Assembly: GCA_034231615.1 (NCBI GenBank)
Contig: CM067317.1
Coordinates: forward strand, 44,834,652-44,898,651
DNA from: Meghimatium bilineatum
Taxonomy: Eukaryota > Mollusca > Gastropoda > Stylommatophora > Philomycidae
Length of the DNA stretch: 64,000 bases
Direction: 5' to 3'
Part shown: piece by piece, positions 43,601-55,215 of the stretch
Layout of the letters: the number at the start of each line of letters is the position of its first letter
Numbering within the stretch: the stretch's first letter is position 1
The notes under the pieces: model-generated
Databases searched by the model: none
What the model was told of the DNA's origin: nothing
What the model saw: the letters and a program-made list of their open reading frames with translations, nothing else
Position numbers and translations under genes: made by a program

Positions 43601-45167
43601 CATGCTAAGAAATATTAAGTGACTCAATGAGCATGCTAAGAAATATTAAGTGACTCAATGAGCATGCTAAGAAATATTAAGTGACTCAATGAGCATGCTA
43701 AGAAATATTAAGTGACTCAATGAGCATGCTAAGAAATATTAAGTGACTCAATGAGCATGCTAAGAAATATTAAGTGACTCAATGAGCATGCTAAGAAATA
43801 TTAAGTGACTCAATAAGCATGCTAAGAAATATTAAGTGACTCAATGAGCATGCTAAGAATTATTAAGTGACTCAATGAGCATGCTAAGAAATATTAAGTG
43901 ACTCAATGAGCATGCTAAGAAATATTAAGTGACTCAATGAGCATGCTAAGAAATATTAAGTGACTCAATGAGCATGCTAATAAATATTAAGTGACTCAAT
44001 GAGCATGCTAAGAAATATTAAGTGACTCAATGAGCATGCTAAGAAATATTAAGTGACTCAATGAGCATGTTAAGAAATATTAAGTGACTCAATAAGCATG
44101 CTAAGAAATATTAAGTGACTCAATGAGCATGCTAAGAAATATTAAGTGACTCAATGAGCATGCTAAGAAATATTAAGTGACTCAATGAGCATGCTAATAA
44201 ATATTAAGTGACTCAATGAGCATGCTAATAAATATTAAGTGACTCAATGAGCATGCTAAGAAATATTAAGTGACTCAATGAGCATGCTAAGAAATATTAA
44301 GTGACTCAATGAGCATGCTAAGAAATATTAAGTGACTCAATGAGCATGCTAAGAAATATTAAGTGACTCAATGAGCATGCTAAGAAATATTAAGTGACTC
44401 AATGAGCATGCTAAGAAATATTAAGTGACTCAATGAGCATGCTAAGAAATATTAAGTGACTCAATGAGCATGCTAAGAAATATTAAGTGACTCAATGAGC
44501 ATTCTAAGAAATATTAAGTGACTCAATGAGCATGCTAAGAAATATTAAGTGACTCAATGAGCATGCTAAGAAATATTAAGTGACTCAATGAGCATGCTAA
44601 TAAATATTAAGTGACTCAATGAGCATGCTAATAAATATTAAGTGACTCAATGAGCATGCTAATAAATATTAAGTGACTCAATGAGCATGCTAAGAAATAT
44701 TAAGTGACTCAATGAGCATGCTAAGAAATATTAAGTGACTCAATGAGCATGCTAAGAAATATTAAGTGACTCAATGAGCATGCTAAGAAATATTAAGTGA
44801 CTCAATGAGCATGCTAAGAAATATTAAGTGACTCAATGAGCATGCTAATAAATATTAAGTGACTCAATGAGCATGCCAAGAAATATTAAGTGACTCAATG
44901 AGCATGCTAAGAAATATTAAGTGACTCAATGAGCATGCTAAGAAATATTAAGTGACTCAATGAGCATGCTAAGAAATATTAAGTGACTCAATGAGCATGC
45001 TAAGAAATATTAAGTGACTCAATGAGCATGCTAAGAAATATTAAGTGACTCAATGAGCATGCTAAGAAATATTAAGTGACTCAATGAGCATGCTAAGAAT
45101 TATTAAGTGACTCAATGAGCATGCTAAGAAATATTAAGTGACTCAATGAGCATGCTAAGATATATTA
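37621..45167. repeat. 31-bp satellite array, about 240 copies
   Basis: The dominant unit contains AAGTGACTCAATGAGCATGC followed by TAAGAAATATT. Each such unit holds TGACTCA (the AP-1/TRE consensus), the interrupted palindrome CTCA-A-TGAG and the 8-bp palindrome AGCATGCT. Variants include GTTAAG, GATAAG, GCCAAG, GTTAACAAA, CAAGGAGC and a 3-bp AGT insertion giving 34-bp units. Variants recur in the same order at an 849-bp spacing, showing higher-order structure. All + frames are closed by TGA/TAA. The array fills about 75% of the intron between 35589 and 45631. Confidence 0.98.
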
Positions 45168-45630
45168 GGAAATGACTGGGCACACAGGCAGTGGTTGAAG
45201 TTAGTGAAGACTTCCATTAATGCTAGGCACTTAGTTAGGGTGTCCTAGTTTGTTTATTATTATATTTTTTTTTATTCAATATTTCTGCTTCTTGTATTTT
45301 ATTTCTTGATAAAGTTCACATTGGTGGCTGCAACATAGGAGGTATTCCTGTTATATTTTTTATCTTTTATCATAGGTTTTTAAATGGTTTTTTTATTGAT
45401 GCAGCAATCTAGCTCTACTTAACTTTTAGTAGATGTTTTTGTGAAACCATTGAGTCTTGTTATATGTGTAGAATTAGCATACTTTGTGCTTTTCTTTTTT
45501 CTGATTTAGTAGGCCTATATATTATATAGATAATAGTATATTATAGTGTTATATAATATTATAGTATATAGATTTACTGTAGTCTTCTTTGTTAGCAATT
45601 CTAGAACCCACTTTTGTTTGTCTCCTACAG
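45168..45630. other. Intron remainder before the linker exon
   Basis: Only AT-rich sequence is seen, with a pyrimidine tract leading to the acceptor at 45629-45630. Confidence 0.4.
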
Positions 45631-45802
45631 ATGAAGATTTTGCCTTTCATGATATGACACAAGCAGTAACTACAGTAGCCAACAGTTCATCTGTAATTGG
45701 CAGTTCTCCATCAACTCCTTATAGCAACAGCAATGCTGCAGCAGTAGCTTCCATGAGTAATGAGAATGTGGAAAGTTGGCTAGTTTCCAAAGGGCTGCAA
45801 AG
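45631..45802 (+). CDS. TIR gene exon: Ser/Asn/Ala linker and start of SAM-like segment
   Basis: The acceptor TCTCCTACAG|atgaag and donor GCAAAG|gtgaac bound 172 bp encoding DEDFAFHDMTQAVTTVANSS, then a low-complexity SSVIGSSPSTPYSNSNAAA and ENVESWLVSKGLQR. The linker separates the TIR domain from the C-terminal segment. ESWLVSKGL has the WL..xGL signature of the first SAM-type helices. It enters with two bases of a split codon (restoring Asp) and leaves in phase 2, both matching its neighbours. Confidence 0.88.
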
Positions 45803-46602
45803 GTGAACAGTTTTGACTTTGTGGAAGGTTTAGATAAATATTGTTGATGATAGTTGCAACAGAAGTCATGGAAGTAATAATAGCAATATTTTAACTATGG
45901 GTAGATCTCTAAGTTCTAACATGAAAGTCTTGTGTTGACAAACTTTTTCCTTTTTTTAACAGTTGTACTTGTGACAACTTCAACCATTTTGGTCAGGTAA
46001 ATTTTAAATGGATAGGTATGAGGGTGCTTAAAAAACCTCAAAAGTATTATCAAAATTAAAATGACCATTACATTGTTTTGTAACCTATCAATATTGTTCT
46101 AAATGGCATCAGACACGTCAATCATGAATAGCCTGTCACATAACTGACATTTAAACTTCCTACTCCAGTCTCATATAGTTGCTGCGTGGACATGCATGTA
46201 TCACCATACTAAATTAGCATTGATAAAAGCAAGATATTGTGACTAGTGAAGCCAAGCAAGATCCTACGAATAGCCATTTGGTAACAAATTTGAAGAAACT
46301 AAATCAATCAATCAAGTTCCATGCCGAGTGGTGTAGGCGATCATGCTTCTCCACAATTCTCTGTCTCTTGTGTTGTTAATAAGTTCAGTTGGTTCAGTTA
46401 GTTCAATTATAATTAATAATTTCCTAAAGTGGATTTAGCTAATGGTCATCATGACTTGTGATGGACAAACAACAATTGTAAAAGTCCTGATTTGGCAAAT
46501 CTATTGGAATTTGTACCACTGTGAAACATCTGTGAGAGATATTGATTCCAGAGATTTCATGTCTTTTGCTATTATTATTACTTAACTATTATTACTCCCC
46601 AG

Positions 46603-46669
46603 GTTAACAACAGGTTTCTCACAAATTGATGGACAGCTTATCTGGCAGCTTAAGAGAATGAGAGAAACG
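46603..46669 (+). CDS. TIR gene exon: SAM-like segment, part 2
   Basis: The acceptor ATTACTCCCCAG|gttaac and donor GAAACG|gtgaga bound 67 bp encoding LTTGFSQIDGQLIWQLKRMR then ET. IDGQLIWQL resembles the SAM-domain IDGxxLLxL motif. One base completes the split Arg codon from 45802. It ends at a codon boundary. Confidence 0.88.
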
Positions 46670-47909
46670 GTGAGAAACATTGGATTTCTTCTGCTTTCAA
46701 ATATACATAAATATAAATTTCTATATAGGTTAGATAAAGATGTTGATGTATGTACAGATGGATCCGTAAGAAATCTAGTCAAAATGAAACAATGCATGCA
46801 AGACAACTATTTCTAGTATAAACACAGAAATAAAGGCTGTTGAGTTACTCCAGCAAAACCAACTGAATATTCATAATAATAATAATAATAATAATACTCA
46901 TAGTATCACAGGATAATACATTGTAGATCATCAGATTAGATCATATTGTGACAAAAATATAAATATTATCTGTTTCTGATCTTATTAAGTAACCCCGATC
47001 TCGCAGTTGACTTTCAGCTCATTAGAACACAAAAAGACATGATTAATATTATACTGATACTCCAATTGTAGCATTTTAATGAGCAAAATTTTACTCAAGA
47101 GGTTCCTGTATCCTCTCCAAAATCCTTTATCACCAAACAAAAATAACAACTGACATCCCGCATCATTTTACAGAAAGTCATCAATTTATCAACTCTCATT
47201 CCATTCTTCAAGGCACACAAAATTCTGTTAATGATTGGTTGATATGTGCTTCCAACTTGTATCGTCTCTCAAATATTATGTCTAAACTTTGCAGGTGTTT
47301 ACAGAGCAAACAGGCTAACAGACAGACATGTATTTTTGTCTGTGTGTGTTGCTGAAGATGGAGATGTATTGTTTGTTTATTTCAATCTTAAGTAATTATG
47401 ATCAATAGCTCTCTTATATATTTTTATAGTATGAAAAGGGGGGGGGGGTATACAGGTTCCTCCAGAGATCTTTTCCATTCTTGGAAGACTCTAACTCTCA
47501 TCATTATGCAATGAAATCTTTGAGAACTTGAAATATTTGAGAACTTGAAATATTTGAGAAATCTTTTACTCAAGGGAGGTAAAAATCTAAATGTAATTGT
47601 AAATATGTGTGGTAGGATAGCTTCACTACATATGCATGTCATCTATTAGGTGGCTGTGTTGTTGTATGATGGTTGGTCTGGTCAGACCTTCCACATACCA
47701 GGAAATAAGAAGATATAATGGTTTAGTCTTTTGGATTTGGACACAACAATTGATGATACAACTGAAAAAACATGAATAGAACCAGATAATTTTTTTCATA
47801 CCCAAAAAAAACTTCCACTATGGGATTATGTGGTTTTGGGAATAAAAAACACTGCATAATCAGAATGAATCTTCTGTACTTTGTAAAACTAACTAAGTCT
47901 TTCACCTTT

Positions 47910-48270
47910 AAAATACCTTGGAGTGCTGTTTGACAGATTTTAGTGTTTTAATGAGCATCCAAAGTACACAATCCTCAAAGCTCAAAAGGAGTTGACAGCA
48001 ATAGGGGTGGCTACTGTTATTTTTGTGAACAACAGCTTTTTGCACTGTTATATCCAGGGCTAGTTCTGTCTGTTATAGAGTATGTTAAGTAATTCTGACC
48101 CTTAGCTCAATGCAGATTGATAGACTTGACAGGATACAGAATGAAGCTATGCATATCATTCTTGAATGCCCCAGAGATACAGAAATAGAGGCAAGATTTT
48201 CCTCTTGCTGGATTATCCTACCATAGCCCCACTACAGCCCTTGAAGATTAGCATCTGTCATTCTTTTGTG
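47910..48270 (+). pseudogene. LINE RT/connector fragment, degenerate
   Basis: Broken frames include LKYLGVLFDR and IDRLDRIQNEAMHIILECP then RDTEIEAR, the equivalent of the LRIMLGAMKSTPIAEM connector in LINE A. It probably belongs to the family B type. The SINE at 48287 inserted just after it. Confidence 0.5.
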
Positions 48271-48286
48271 CAGATATACTGTTATG

Positions 48287-48499
48287 TGGAGCGCATGGCC
48301 GTGTGGTTAAAATGTCGTTCTCAGACCCTTGAGGTCTGGGTTCAATCCACGATTGATACAGGATTTTTCTTTTGGAGATACAATAAAAATTCTTCCTGTA
48401 CATGATGCAATGTCTGCTATGGCAAAGTGGTCTTTATTTCTGCATCCCATAGAAAGCCTCCCTGCACTCCATCACAGGAAAACATGCAGTAGCAAAAGT
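48287..48499 (+). mobile_element. SINE 1 (tRNA-derived), copy 1
   Basis: The tRNA-like head has an A-box region TGGCCGTGTGGTTAAAATG (48296-48314) and a B-box GGTTCAATCC (48339-48348). A conserved body follows (CTTCCTGTACATGATGCAAT to GGAAAACATGCAG). It is flanked by a perfect 12-bp target duplication TATACTGTTATG (48275-48286 and 48500-48511). The length is 213 bp. It is not a functional tRNA gene, since the acceptor and T arms do not pair as a full cloverleaf. Confidence 0.9.
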
Positions 48500-48872
48500 A
48501 TACTGTTATGTTTTGTCATTTTTCTGTTTGTTTCATTTGTCATTATCACTTGATGTTCTGCCAATTTTCTGTTTGGTTTTGTTTAATCTCTGTCTTTCTA
48601 TTTTTTCATCATATATACTCTTCTGGACATACTGATTTATCTCATCTAGCCATTATTATTTGAACATTGACAGTGCAGTTTCTTACTCATTGTGTGTGTT
48701 ACATTTTGTTATTGATAAATGCCTTTTGGTCAAAACATCATGTTTTGTGCTATTGTATATGGCAATAGTGATTTGTTATGTTATGTTATGTTCCTCCAGG
48801 GCCATAGGCGGCGCATAGGGCAGAAACCATAGCCTTCCATTTCTGTCTTTGTGTTGCCAGGTCTTTCAATTG

Positions 48873-49274
48873 TTACGTGTTGTTTAGGTTCATTGATATG
48901 CCTTCTCTATTAATGGTTCTTCGTAGAGTTTCTCTAGGTCTCCCTCTTCTTCTTACTCCAGGTGGCACCCAATATAGTGATTCTTGGGGAATTCTTAGGC
49001 TGTTCATTCTGAGAACATGGCCGATGTAAGTACAACGCCTTTGTCTAATGAAGGAAGATATATAGGTTTGTTTGCTTTCCTCTCTTATAGTAGTGTTAGA
49101 TTTAAAGCCACTCCACTTAACGTTCAGAATGGTACGTAGGCATTTGTTTTCAAAGGAGTCGAGTCTTTTATCTGTGGCTTTTGTGGCTTTCCAACTTTTG
49201 CACCCATATGAAAGAATAGGGATGATGTTGGAGTTAAACAACTGAGTTTTGTGGTGTTTCTTAGTGTGTTTCAT
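48873..49274 (-). pseudogene. C-terminal domain of the 48.8-50.1 kb LINE
   Basis: The 133-codon frame has PILSYGCKSWKATKATDKRL, FENKCLRTIL, TYIGHVLRM and GRPRETLRRT. This is the standard ORF2 C-terminus of CR1/RTE-grade LINEs; it is out of frame with the RT palm. Confidence 0.8.
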
Positions 49275-49463
49275 GTCCAGATGTTGCGTAGTTTATTGAA
49301 AGCACCCGCTGCAAGGGCAATACGGTGTAAAATTTCTTTTGATGAGTCTCCATCCAATGCTAGATTGGTGCCTAAATATGTAAAATTGTTGACTTTTAAT
49401 AATGGAACATTTTGAATTTCTATGTTGTCGTTGGATCTCATAAAATCTAGTATATGAGTTTTT

Positions 49464-50024
49464 TTATGTGTTGATTTTCAACCCTATCTGATTTGAGTAG
49501 TGTTGGAGATTGTCAAGCTTAGATTGAGCATCTGTGTGGTTTGCGCTCAAAAGGGCCAGGTCATCTGCGTAGTCAAGATCTTCGAGAACGGTATTATTAA
49601 TCCATTTTATTCCTGTCAGCTCATTTTCAGTGCTCTTTCTCATGACCCAATCAATAGTGACGCAGAAAAGTAATGGGGACATGATGCATCCCTGTTTAAC
49701 GCCCGTAACAACTTGGAACCATTCTGACTTCTCAGTGTTTGTTTGAACACAGCAATGTGAGTTGGTGTAAAATGCCTTTATAACATTGATTATTTTAGTA
49801 GGAAAACCGTATTGCTGTAGAATATTCCATAACGTAGGCCGATGAAGACTATCAAATGCTTTTTCAAAGTCAACAAAGTTGATTATGAGCGGGGATTGAA
49901 ATTCGAGTGATTCTTCAATGATGATGCGAAGAGAAAATATGTTGTCTGTGCAGGAGCGAGCTGATCTAAAGCCTGCTTGTTCTTCTCTGAGTAGTTTATC
50001 AACAGCATTCTTTAATCTTTCCAA
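49464..50024 (-). pseudogene. Reverse transcriptase palm of the 48.8-50.1 kb LINE
   Basis: The 186-codon frame contains motifs A (FVDFEKAFDS), B (GVKQGCIMSP) and C (YADDLALL), all intact. The frame is also open upstream of the Met to about 50148, where the element is truncated. Downstream it is interrupted before the thumb block, so no full ORF2 is left. Confidence 0.85.
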
Positions 50025-50293
50025 TATGATGCTTAGGAAGACCTTGCCTATGACTGATAATAGGGTGATACCCCACCAGTTGTTGCAGTCTGAGGGGTCG
50101 CCTTTCTTAGGGAGTTTGACGGAGTCACTCTTGGGGAGTAGTGATTAGCAAAGCTTTATTATAATGTTCCCAAGTTTTGCCTGTTAGATTACAGTTTTGC
50201 TGCAGTTATATTTTACTGATCATATTGTGAGTGCAACTTGACTGATATTCTAATAGATGATAACCCAGTTGTATTGTAATTTTTATTCCACAG

Positions 50294-50359
50294 GCTCCAG
50301 AATATTTCCACAACAGCTTAGAGAGACAATTTGGGATGACCCTTATTGACATTTTATGA
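50294..50359 (+). CDS. TIR gene terminal exon
   Basis: The acceptor TTATTCCACAG|gctcca opens a 66-bp coding stretch APEYFHNSLERQFGMTLIDI then L and TGA at 50357-50359. The PEYFHNSLERQFGMTL pattern completes the SAM-like segment with its long last helix. The start phase 0 matches the previous donor. Exons 32494-50359 together give 669 bp, 222 residues plus stop. Confidence 0.88.
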   Translation, partial: APEYFHNSLERQFGMTLIDIL

Positions 50360-51110
50360 TTTAATGCAGCATTAGATAGTTTACAGTGATCACATAAACA
50401 ATTTTCTTGTCACTCCACCCCACGGATGCACTTTTATACACATCTTTCATCAGGAGACTAGCAGTACAATTCTTTATTGTTTTGATGGAAGGATTTACTG
50501 ATAGCTCTATGTTTCTTACTCCATCAACTGTTTAGATTATGTGTGTACTAGGAACAATGGTTAGGCCTACATGCTAAAATATTATTTCTATTTGACAGTT
50601 ACACTTTTAGTAGTTAATATTTGGTAGTTTTTCATTACACATTTTATTAGTTAATATTTGGTAATCATTCATTAGACACATTTTGTTAGTTAATATTTGG
50701 TAATCATTAAACACATTTTGTTAGTTAATATTTGGTAGTTTTTCATTACACATTTTATTAGTTAATATTTGGTAATCATTCATTAGACACATTTTGTTAG
50801 TTAATATTTGGTAATCATTAAACACATTTTGTTAGTTAATATTTGGTAGTTTTTTATTAGACACATTTTGTTAGCGCCATATTTTGTTAGTTAATATGTG
50901 ATAATCATTAGACACATTTTATTAGTTAATATTTTAGTAGTCATTAGACACATTGTTTAATTAATTCACCACAGAGTCTTTTTAGGATTTGGACAGAATT
51001 ATTTTTTTTAGGTTTCTTTTTTTGCATATCTATCACTGGAACAAGATATATTTGTCACAAGTTCATTTTGAAAATTTCTTTAAAATAATTTAAAAATTAT
51101 TTGTAACAAT
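50360..51110 (+). other. Probable 3' UTR with a candidate AATAAA
   Basis: An AATAAA occurs at about 51104, just before a repeat copy. The intervening sequence contains 39-bp repeats. I saw no closer canonical signal, so the true cleavage site is uncertain. Confidence 0.3.
50605..50960. repeat. 39-bp AT-rich repeats, array 1
   Basis: Irregular tandem copies contain GTTAGTTAATATTTGGTA and CATTAGACACATTTT, with deletions giving shorter units. The same unit recurs at 53315-53570 and once near 54350. Confidence 0.85.
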
Positions 51111-51116
51111 AAAATA

Positions 51117-51975
51117 GGGTAGGTGGGAGCAAAGATCTGCACTTTTTACACTTTAGTGTATTCTGATACCTAAACCTAACTACGAACAACAAACTGTCAT
51201 CAGTGTATAGCTTATCTATCCATTTTACATTAGTGAGGGTATTGAAAGCATAAGTCTTACATGTAGACAAAAAAAAGAGAGTTTATGAACTTAAGTGAAC
51301 GCAGATTTTTGCTCCATTTTATACACATCAAGCATGTATGTCATACATTTTGTGGGTCAAAGATCCGCAGGTGAAAAGATGATACAAAGTATTATAAACT
51401 TGAGGGAGATCACCACTGTGACAGGTCTAGAAGACCAACAAGGTGTAAATGTGTGCTAAGAATAAATATGTATAGTTTTGGAACTGTAATCAGAAAAAAA
51501 AACATGTTACAGTAAAAAATAGTTTATGATTTCCATTTTAAAGCTAATAATGTCTTTGTAAGGTTGGATGATTGTTATAATCATATATATCAGTCTCTCC
51601 CAGCTTTAGATTGGCATCTGCAACTTTCTCATGACATCAGCATCTTCTTCATACATTTTTAATGCAGTCCTTTGCCTCAATAACATGTGGTCCTTTACCC
51701 CAAATCATATTGTTAGCAAGTATCATAAATTCTTATGAATAAAACAAAGTAGCCTCACAAGATAATGTGCTTACGAACTTAACAACACAGCATATATTAC
51801 AGTTTAAACATTTAAAACATCACAATATTAATGATAACAGCAGGCAGATTGTGAGATGCTGAAAACAAAAAAGATATTGTTGAAAATTAATCCATCCTTT
51901 GCCTATAAAACTTCATTGTGTCAAAGATTCGAATATTGGCGTCTGACATAATCACGTGTGGTATCAGGAAACAGG
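51117..51975. mobile_element. AAAGATCCGC repeat family, copy 3
   Basis: It opens GTAGGTGGGAGCAAAGATCT and carries the same ordered blocks as copies 2 and 4, including a mid-element CGCAGATTTTTGC / GTCAAAGATCCGC imperfect hairpin and the 3' GTCCTTTACCCCAAATC end. Confidence 0.65.
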
Positions 51976-52209
51976 GCCATGCTAAGATACAGAGAGGCGA
52001 CTACATCAGACAGCTGTAAGGAGGCAGTATAATCAAAAAATAATTTGAATCATTCAATAATTAATGAAACATTTAAGGAACTATTGAAGACTTGCATCAT
52101 ACTGAGAAAATCTGCCGCACGCACCTCTCAGGAAAACCCATATATTCGAAACTGAACTCGCTGCTGCTGTTTGCTCTTCACGAATCTTTGCCTTCCATCT
52201 ACTCTATAA

Positions 52210-53010
52210 TGTATAAATAAAAATAAATTTGGATATTAAATGTGAACGTACCAAACTTCCAAATCAATAATTTCTAATCAAACTGTATCAGTGTAGATAA
52301 TACACAAAAATGCATAGTATATAGACATAGTGCTTTAATTGTTATTCACAAAAATCAGACCTGTTTCTCTGAGATTTGAAGGTAGATCTAAGACTTCGAT
52401 CAACATTTTTGTCAGATTTTTCTTACAAAATAGCATAATTCAGTTTAGGTATGTTACCAGTAATTGCCAGGTTAAATTTTAATAATTAACTCATTCACTA
52501 TGGACTATTTTTAACATTTGAGCAGAATTAATTTTTTTAGTTTGAATTTATTTGCACATCCATCACAGGAACAAGAAGTAGTACTACTAAATATATTTAA
52601 ATTATAATGTAATATGTAGGCCCTATTTTGAAACATAAATAAACAGAGAATGTGGTTGTTATCAAAAGTTTATTTTGAATGAAATTGCTTTTATTATTGA
52701 AACTAAATATAATATAATTTATAAATTAAAAATAAAAACAATTTTAGACATGAAACATGAGCTTACTAAATTTCTGAATCAATAACATCCACTCAAACTG
52801 TATCAGTTTTGTGGATAATCCAACTTTGAACAGAAAAATGTACAGTAGATAGGCAAAATGCTTCAATTATGTTTGTTATCTGAGTGGTTCTCTGAAATTT
52901 GAAGATAGATCTAAGACTGTGGTTGACATTTTTTATCAGATTTTTCTTACAAATTGGCATAAATCTGCTTAGGTATGTTGCCAGTTATTGTCTGGTTGGA
53001 TTTCAATAAT
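52210..53010 (+). repeat. Dispersed repeat R2, two direct copies
   Basis: 52210-52490 and 52735-53010 are diverged direct copies sharing CAAACTGTATCAGT, AGATAGATCTAAGACT-like and TCAGATTTTTCTTACAAA blocks. An inverted copy lies at 25.0-25.7 kb. Confidence 0.6.
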
Positions 53011-53314
53011 TAATGCGACCAAAGTAAAAAAAATAGTTATACTTTCACAAAACATAAATGCGCTAGAAAATATTAGGAAAAATGGCATCACATACCACAT
53101 ATGTTCAAAAATTATCAATAACATACAAAATTGATGTCATAACAGATCAAATTCATACTAGAGGTAATGTGGACTTATTATACTTTCAATCAGAACCATC
53201 CTTATGTTGATATAAATACAAAAAATACTTAAATTAGCAAAAACAAGTAAGGATCTTTAAAGACACCACCTAATCCCAGATGTGACCTGTGGATTGATTA
53301 AAAGACATCATGTA

Positions 53315-53570
53315 TCGAGTTAATATTGATACTCATTCATTAGACACATTCTGTTAGTTAATATTTGGTAGTCATTCATTAGACACATTTTGTTAGTTAA
53401 TATTTGGTAATAATTCATTAGACATATTTTGTTAGTTAATTAATATTTGGTAGTCATTCATTAGACACATTTTGTTAGTTAATATTTGGTAGTCATTCAT
53501 TAGACACATTTTGATAGTTAATATTTGGTAAGTCATTCCTTAGACAAATTTTGTTAGTTATTATTTGTGT
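53315..53570. repeat. 39-bp AT-rich repeats, array 2
   Basis: These are the same units as at 50605-50960. The intervening 2.35 kb consists of repeat copies, so one original array may have been split by insertions. Confidence 0.85.
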
Positions 53571-54659
53571 TTTCCTCAGTTTTTTATCCTATTTTACATA
53601 GAACATATTATTCTGGTTTTGTTAAGTGATAACCTGTGAAAATAGCCCATTGGTCTACAGTACCTTACAATAACAAGAAATATTGAAGACTAAGGAAGAT
53701 GGAGGAAGTCAGAAGAGATCAAAAACTGTATAACTAGGCAATTTTGAAAATAGTTAATTTAAGTGTTGAAAAGAAGATATGTGGATAAATGTAATAGCAG
53801 TGAGACATAATAGTGATGATGCTGTCAAGTAGACATTGCTAGTTGCTACCTATTACATTTTATATCATCTTGAAACAGCAAGTTATCTGGAGATTGCTTA
53901 CCAATAATGATTGTTCCTTTCACTCTCATTTGCTGTTTCACAATTTTATTTATAACCCAGATCACCATTCTTATTTTGTCAGATATCATTCTATATCTTC
54001 TGTGTTCATGATGAAGATTATATTCATCTCCAAGATAAGCTGCATTTCTTCTCTAAACCAGCTGACCTGATCTATTATCAAGAGTCATTGTAAGCTGTGA
54101 ATGGCATACATTCCAACTCTACAAGGGCATTTTTGTGTGTAAAAACAGCAACCTGTATTTGTATTATTGTCAGCAATAGCTGATTCTCAGATGAAATAGA
54201 TGCCTGCTGGTTGCTTTGAAGATGATGGAAGATCTGTCAGTGAATATGTTTTTTCCAGTGAAAATCATTTTATACATTGATAATCTTTCTATTCCTTCCA
54301 CTACTGGTTCTTCTGTCAGTTGTCTCCTTTAGTAAGTGTCATAATTTTGACACATTTTGTTAGTTAATATGTGGTAGCCATTAATTAGACACATTCTGTC
54401 ATTGAATGACAGTCTGCCATTCTTCTTATTTTATTTGTCCAGAAAAGGATAGTTTGTACATTGTACCAGTTTTTGTTATACCCATTTCGGTTGTTCATAT
54501 TTTGTCTTCCAGTAATGCATGTGCTATTATTCTAGTCATGTTACCTGATATTTGGTGTCATGGATGACATTGTTGATAAGCTTGATGCCAGAGTTAGCGT
54601 CTTGTACATATGTTCTAGTCATCATTGTTTTATTTTTATTTTTATTTTGTATATACAAT
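53571..54659. other. Intergenic sequence, nothing recognised
   Basis: There are short open frames without motifs. One isolated 39-bp repeat unit lies near 54350-54390. Confidence 0.4.
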
Positions 54660-54750
54660 TATATGCATGTAAATGGAAAACGTCCGGCTCTGTGTGTTTG
54701 TGACAGCCAGGTTCAAATCTCACCGCAGGCAATTGTGAATCCATTGATTT
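54660..54750 (+). mobile_element. SINE 2 fragment
   Basis: It contains a B-box-like GGTTCAAATCTC followed by GCAGGCAATTGTGAATCCA, which parallels the 55.1 kb copy on the opposite strand. Confidence 0.45.
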
Positions 54751-55029
54751 TGATGTTTTTTTCCCATCTTTGCAACTTTCTCACACCTCTTGTATTACAC
54801 ATACATAAACAAAACTAAAACAAAAATATGCAGTGTTAAATGCTTTATTTATATATGCAAAAATTATTTTAAAATCACTGAGAACAAAAGTCATTGTGTT
54901 TTCCAAAACGCACCAAAAATAACCAAAATTTTCAAAAAAGAATCCGGTGGCAGGGGATAGATTGTGTAGTTTTAATGGTTAATTGAAACATCATGTTTTT
55001 AAAAAAAGGGGAAGTTGGTAACATATCTT

Positions 55030-55215
55030 ATTCAGGATATAGTGATAAATCCAGCATTTTGTGATTGTACTGATTTTCTAGGCTATATCTTATGTTGAAT
55101 AGGTTGTCATTGGCTTCTGAAAAGTCAGGATGCACAATTGTCTGCAGCAAGATTTGAACCTGGTAACTTGGTGGCTCTCCACCACAGAGCCCAGACCATC
55201 TCGTAAAGGACAATG
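55030..55215 (-). mobile_element. SINE 2 (tRNA-derived)
   Basis: On the minus strand a head TGGTCTGGGCTCTGTGGTGG (A-box region) is followed by the B-box CAGGTTCAAATCTTGC and a body GACAATTGTGCATCC. The tRNA-like layout is clear but the boundaries are not. Confidence 0.55.

Larger units (their letters stand above)
48785..50150 (-). mobile_element. LINE (TYIGHVLRM type), 5'-truncated
   Basis: The minus strand encodes RT blocks (SDSVKLPKKGDPSDCNNWWG, EEQAGFRSARSCTDNIFSL, INFVDFEKAFDSL, GVKQGCIMSPLLF and catalytic LDYADDLALL at 49464-50148). After a frame change come FTYLGTNLALDGDSSKEI and the tail CTYIGHVLRMNSLRIPQESL then RRRGRPRETLRRT (48873-49274). The 3' end is an AACAT-type repeat tail (TTATG repeats at 48775-48792 on +). 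It inserted antisense in the intron, about 140 bp upstream of the last exon. Confidence 0.88.

Noticed and set aside
37621..45167. CRISPR-like array
   Set aside because: Units are contiguous 31-bp tandem copies without unique spacers, and the context is eukaryotic, so it is a satellite.
45546..45630. Start codon at 45546 for the linker exon
   Set aside because: The frame upstream of 45631 is intron (pyrimidine tract and AG); the Asp codon is completed by the previous exon.
46700..46800. LINE RNase H start (VCTDGSVRN)
   Set aside because: Only one short motif is visible; it is too little to separate from chance.
48287..48360. Functional tRNA gene
   Set aside because: A and B boxes are present but the cloverleaf is incomplete, and the sequence is the head of a flanked SINE.
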